Shown in pieces: positions 63,802-64,000 of a stretch of 64,000 nucleotides of DNA. How positions within the stretch are numbered: position 1 is the first letter of the stretch; each line of letters opens with the position of its first letter. A model generated the notes under the pieces. That model worked only from the letters and a program-made list of their open reading frames with translations. It had not been told where the DNA came from and searched no databases. This DNA is from Paracoccus kondratievae (GTDB lineage Bacteria > Pseudomonadota > Alphaproteobacteria > Rhodobacterales > Rhodobacteraceae). Where the stretch lies: positions 1,355,001-1,419,000 of the forward strand of contig NZ_CP045072.1 of the NCBI RefSeq assembly GCF_009301415.1, given 5' to 3'. The position numbers and the translations under genes were made by a program.

Positions 63802-64000
63802 ATGGCAGACGCTTCGTTTTCCCCCTTTCAGACGCATCTGGATCAGGATCGCGCCCTGCGTGTACTGCGCGATGCCTTGGCCGGTGCCGATGATGGCGAG
63901 CTTTTCCTTGAGCGGTCACGTTCCGAGGCACTGGTCTATGATGATGGCCGGCTGCGCACCGCAAGCTATGACGCCGAACAGGGCTTTGGCCTGCGCGCCG
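63802..64000 (+). CDS. tldD: Metalloprotease TldD, N-terminus (runs off the right edge)
   Basis: The first ~66 residues of a TldD/PmbA-family protease subunit. DQDRALRVLRDALAGADDGE and LFLERSRSEALVYDDGRLRT, then ASYDAEQGFGLRA, match the family N-terminus. TldD with TldE degrades small peptides and CcdA-like substrates. The catalytic HExxxH motif lies beyond the window. GGACAGG lies just before the ATG. Confidence 0.87.
   Translation, partial: MADASFSPFQTHLDQDRALRVLRDALAGADDGELFLERSRSEALVYDDGRLRTASYDAEQGFGLRA

Overview
The window is chromosomal, GC-rich DNA of an alphaproteobacterium, most likely Rhodobacteraceae/Paracoccaceae and Paracoccus-like. This rests on the order ctaC-ctaB-small ORF-ctaG-ctaE, a Rhodobacterales-type SAM/SAH riboswitch in front of metK, the rpmF-plsX-fabH-ihfA-merR series, an alphaproteobacterial imuA-imuB-dnaE2 mutasome and a FolE2-type GTP cyclohydrolase. 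No identification by alignment was possible; the genus is an inference.

Layout. 1-1.6 kb: 5' part of polA and a zinc-ribbon protein. 1.7-5.6 kb: lone ABC ATPase, HIT protein, and a divergent GT14-like glycosyltransferase/sulfotransferase pair. 5.9-9.6 kb: rpmF-plsX-fabH, a DksA-like protein, ihfA and a MerR regulator. 9.7-10.9 kb: tRNA-Pro and dCTP deaminase. 11.08-13.03 kb: a decayed Mu-like prophage of about 1.95 kb that still has recognisable terminal inverted repeats. 13.0-18.8 kb (minus strand): small conserved protein, scpB, scpA, nagZ, SPOR protein, argS. 19.0-22.7 kb: a DEAD-box helicase with a very long disordered tail, and lnt. 22.7-28.0 kb: riboswitch-metK, J-domain protein, bolA, glpX, recJ, tRNA-Glu. 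28.0-28.7 kb: decayed accessory DNA next to the tRNA. 28.8-34.1 kb: imuA-imuB-dnaE2. 34.2-34.9 kb: rpmG and RNase P RNA. 34.9-38.6 kb: qorR/qorB and a UvrD/PcrA helicase. 38.7-43.1 kb: small membrane protein, folE2, metZ, yciB, DUF1223 protein. 43.3-48.99 kb: acnA, exported protein, rpsD, A-type Fe-S carrier, tpiA. 49.1-51.6 kb: metNIQ. 51.7-54.8 kb: CoA-transferase, DoxX protein, LysR regulator. 54.7-63.6 kb (minus strand): coxB/ctaC to ctaE, SURF1, thrC, an M16 peptidase, GNAT and FAD oxidoreductase genes. 63.8 kb: start of tldD.

How the genes work together. There are three sulfur/methionine modules: riboswitch-controlled metK (SAM synthesis), metZ (sulfhydrylation) and metNIQ (methionine uptake). 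Cytochrome aa3 oxidase biogenesis is compact: subunits II and III, heme O synthase, the CuB chaperone CtaG and SURF1, but no subunit I gene. Genome maintenance is well represented by polA, recJ, uvrD/pcrA, scpAB, dCTP deaminase and the SOS mutasome with a candidate LexA box. Most of the window is ordinary core genome. The least expected content is the prophage scar with its terminal repeats and 16-bp hairpin, the decayed stretch beside tRNA-Glu, and the glycosyltransferase/sulfotransferase pair.
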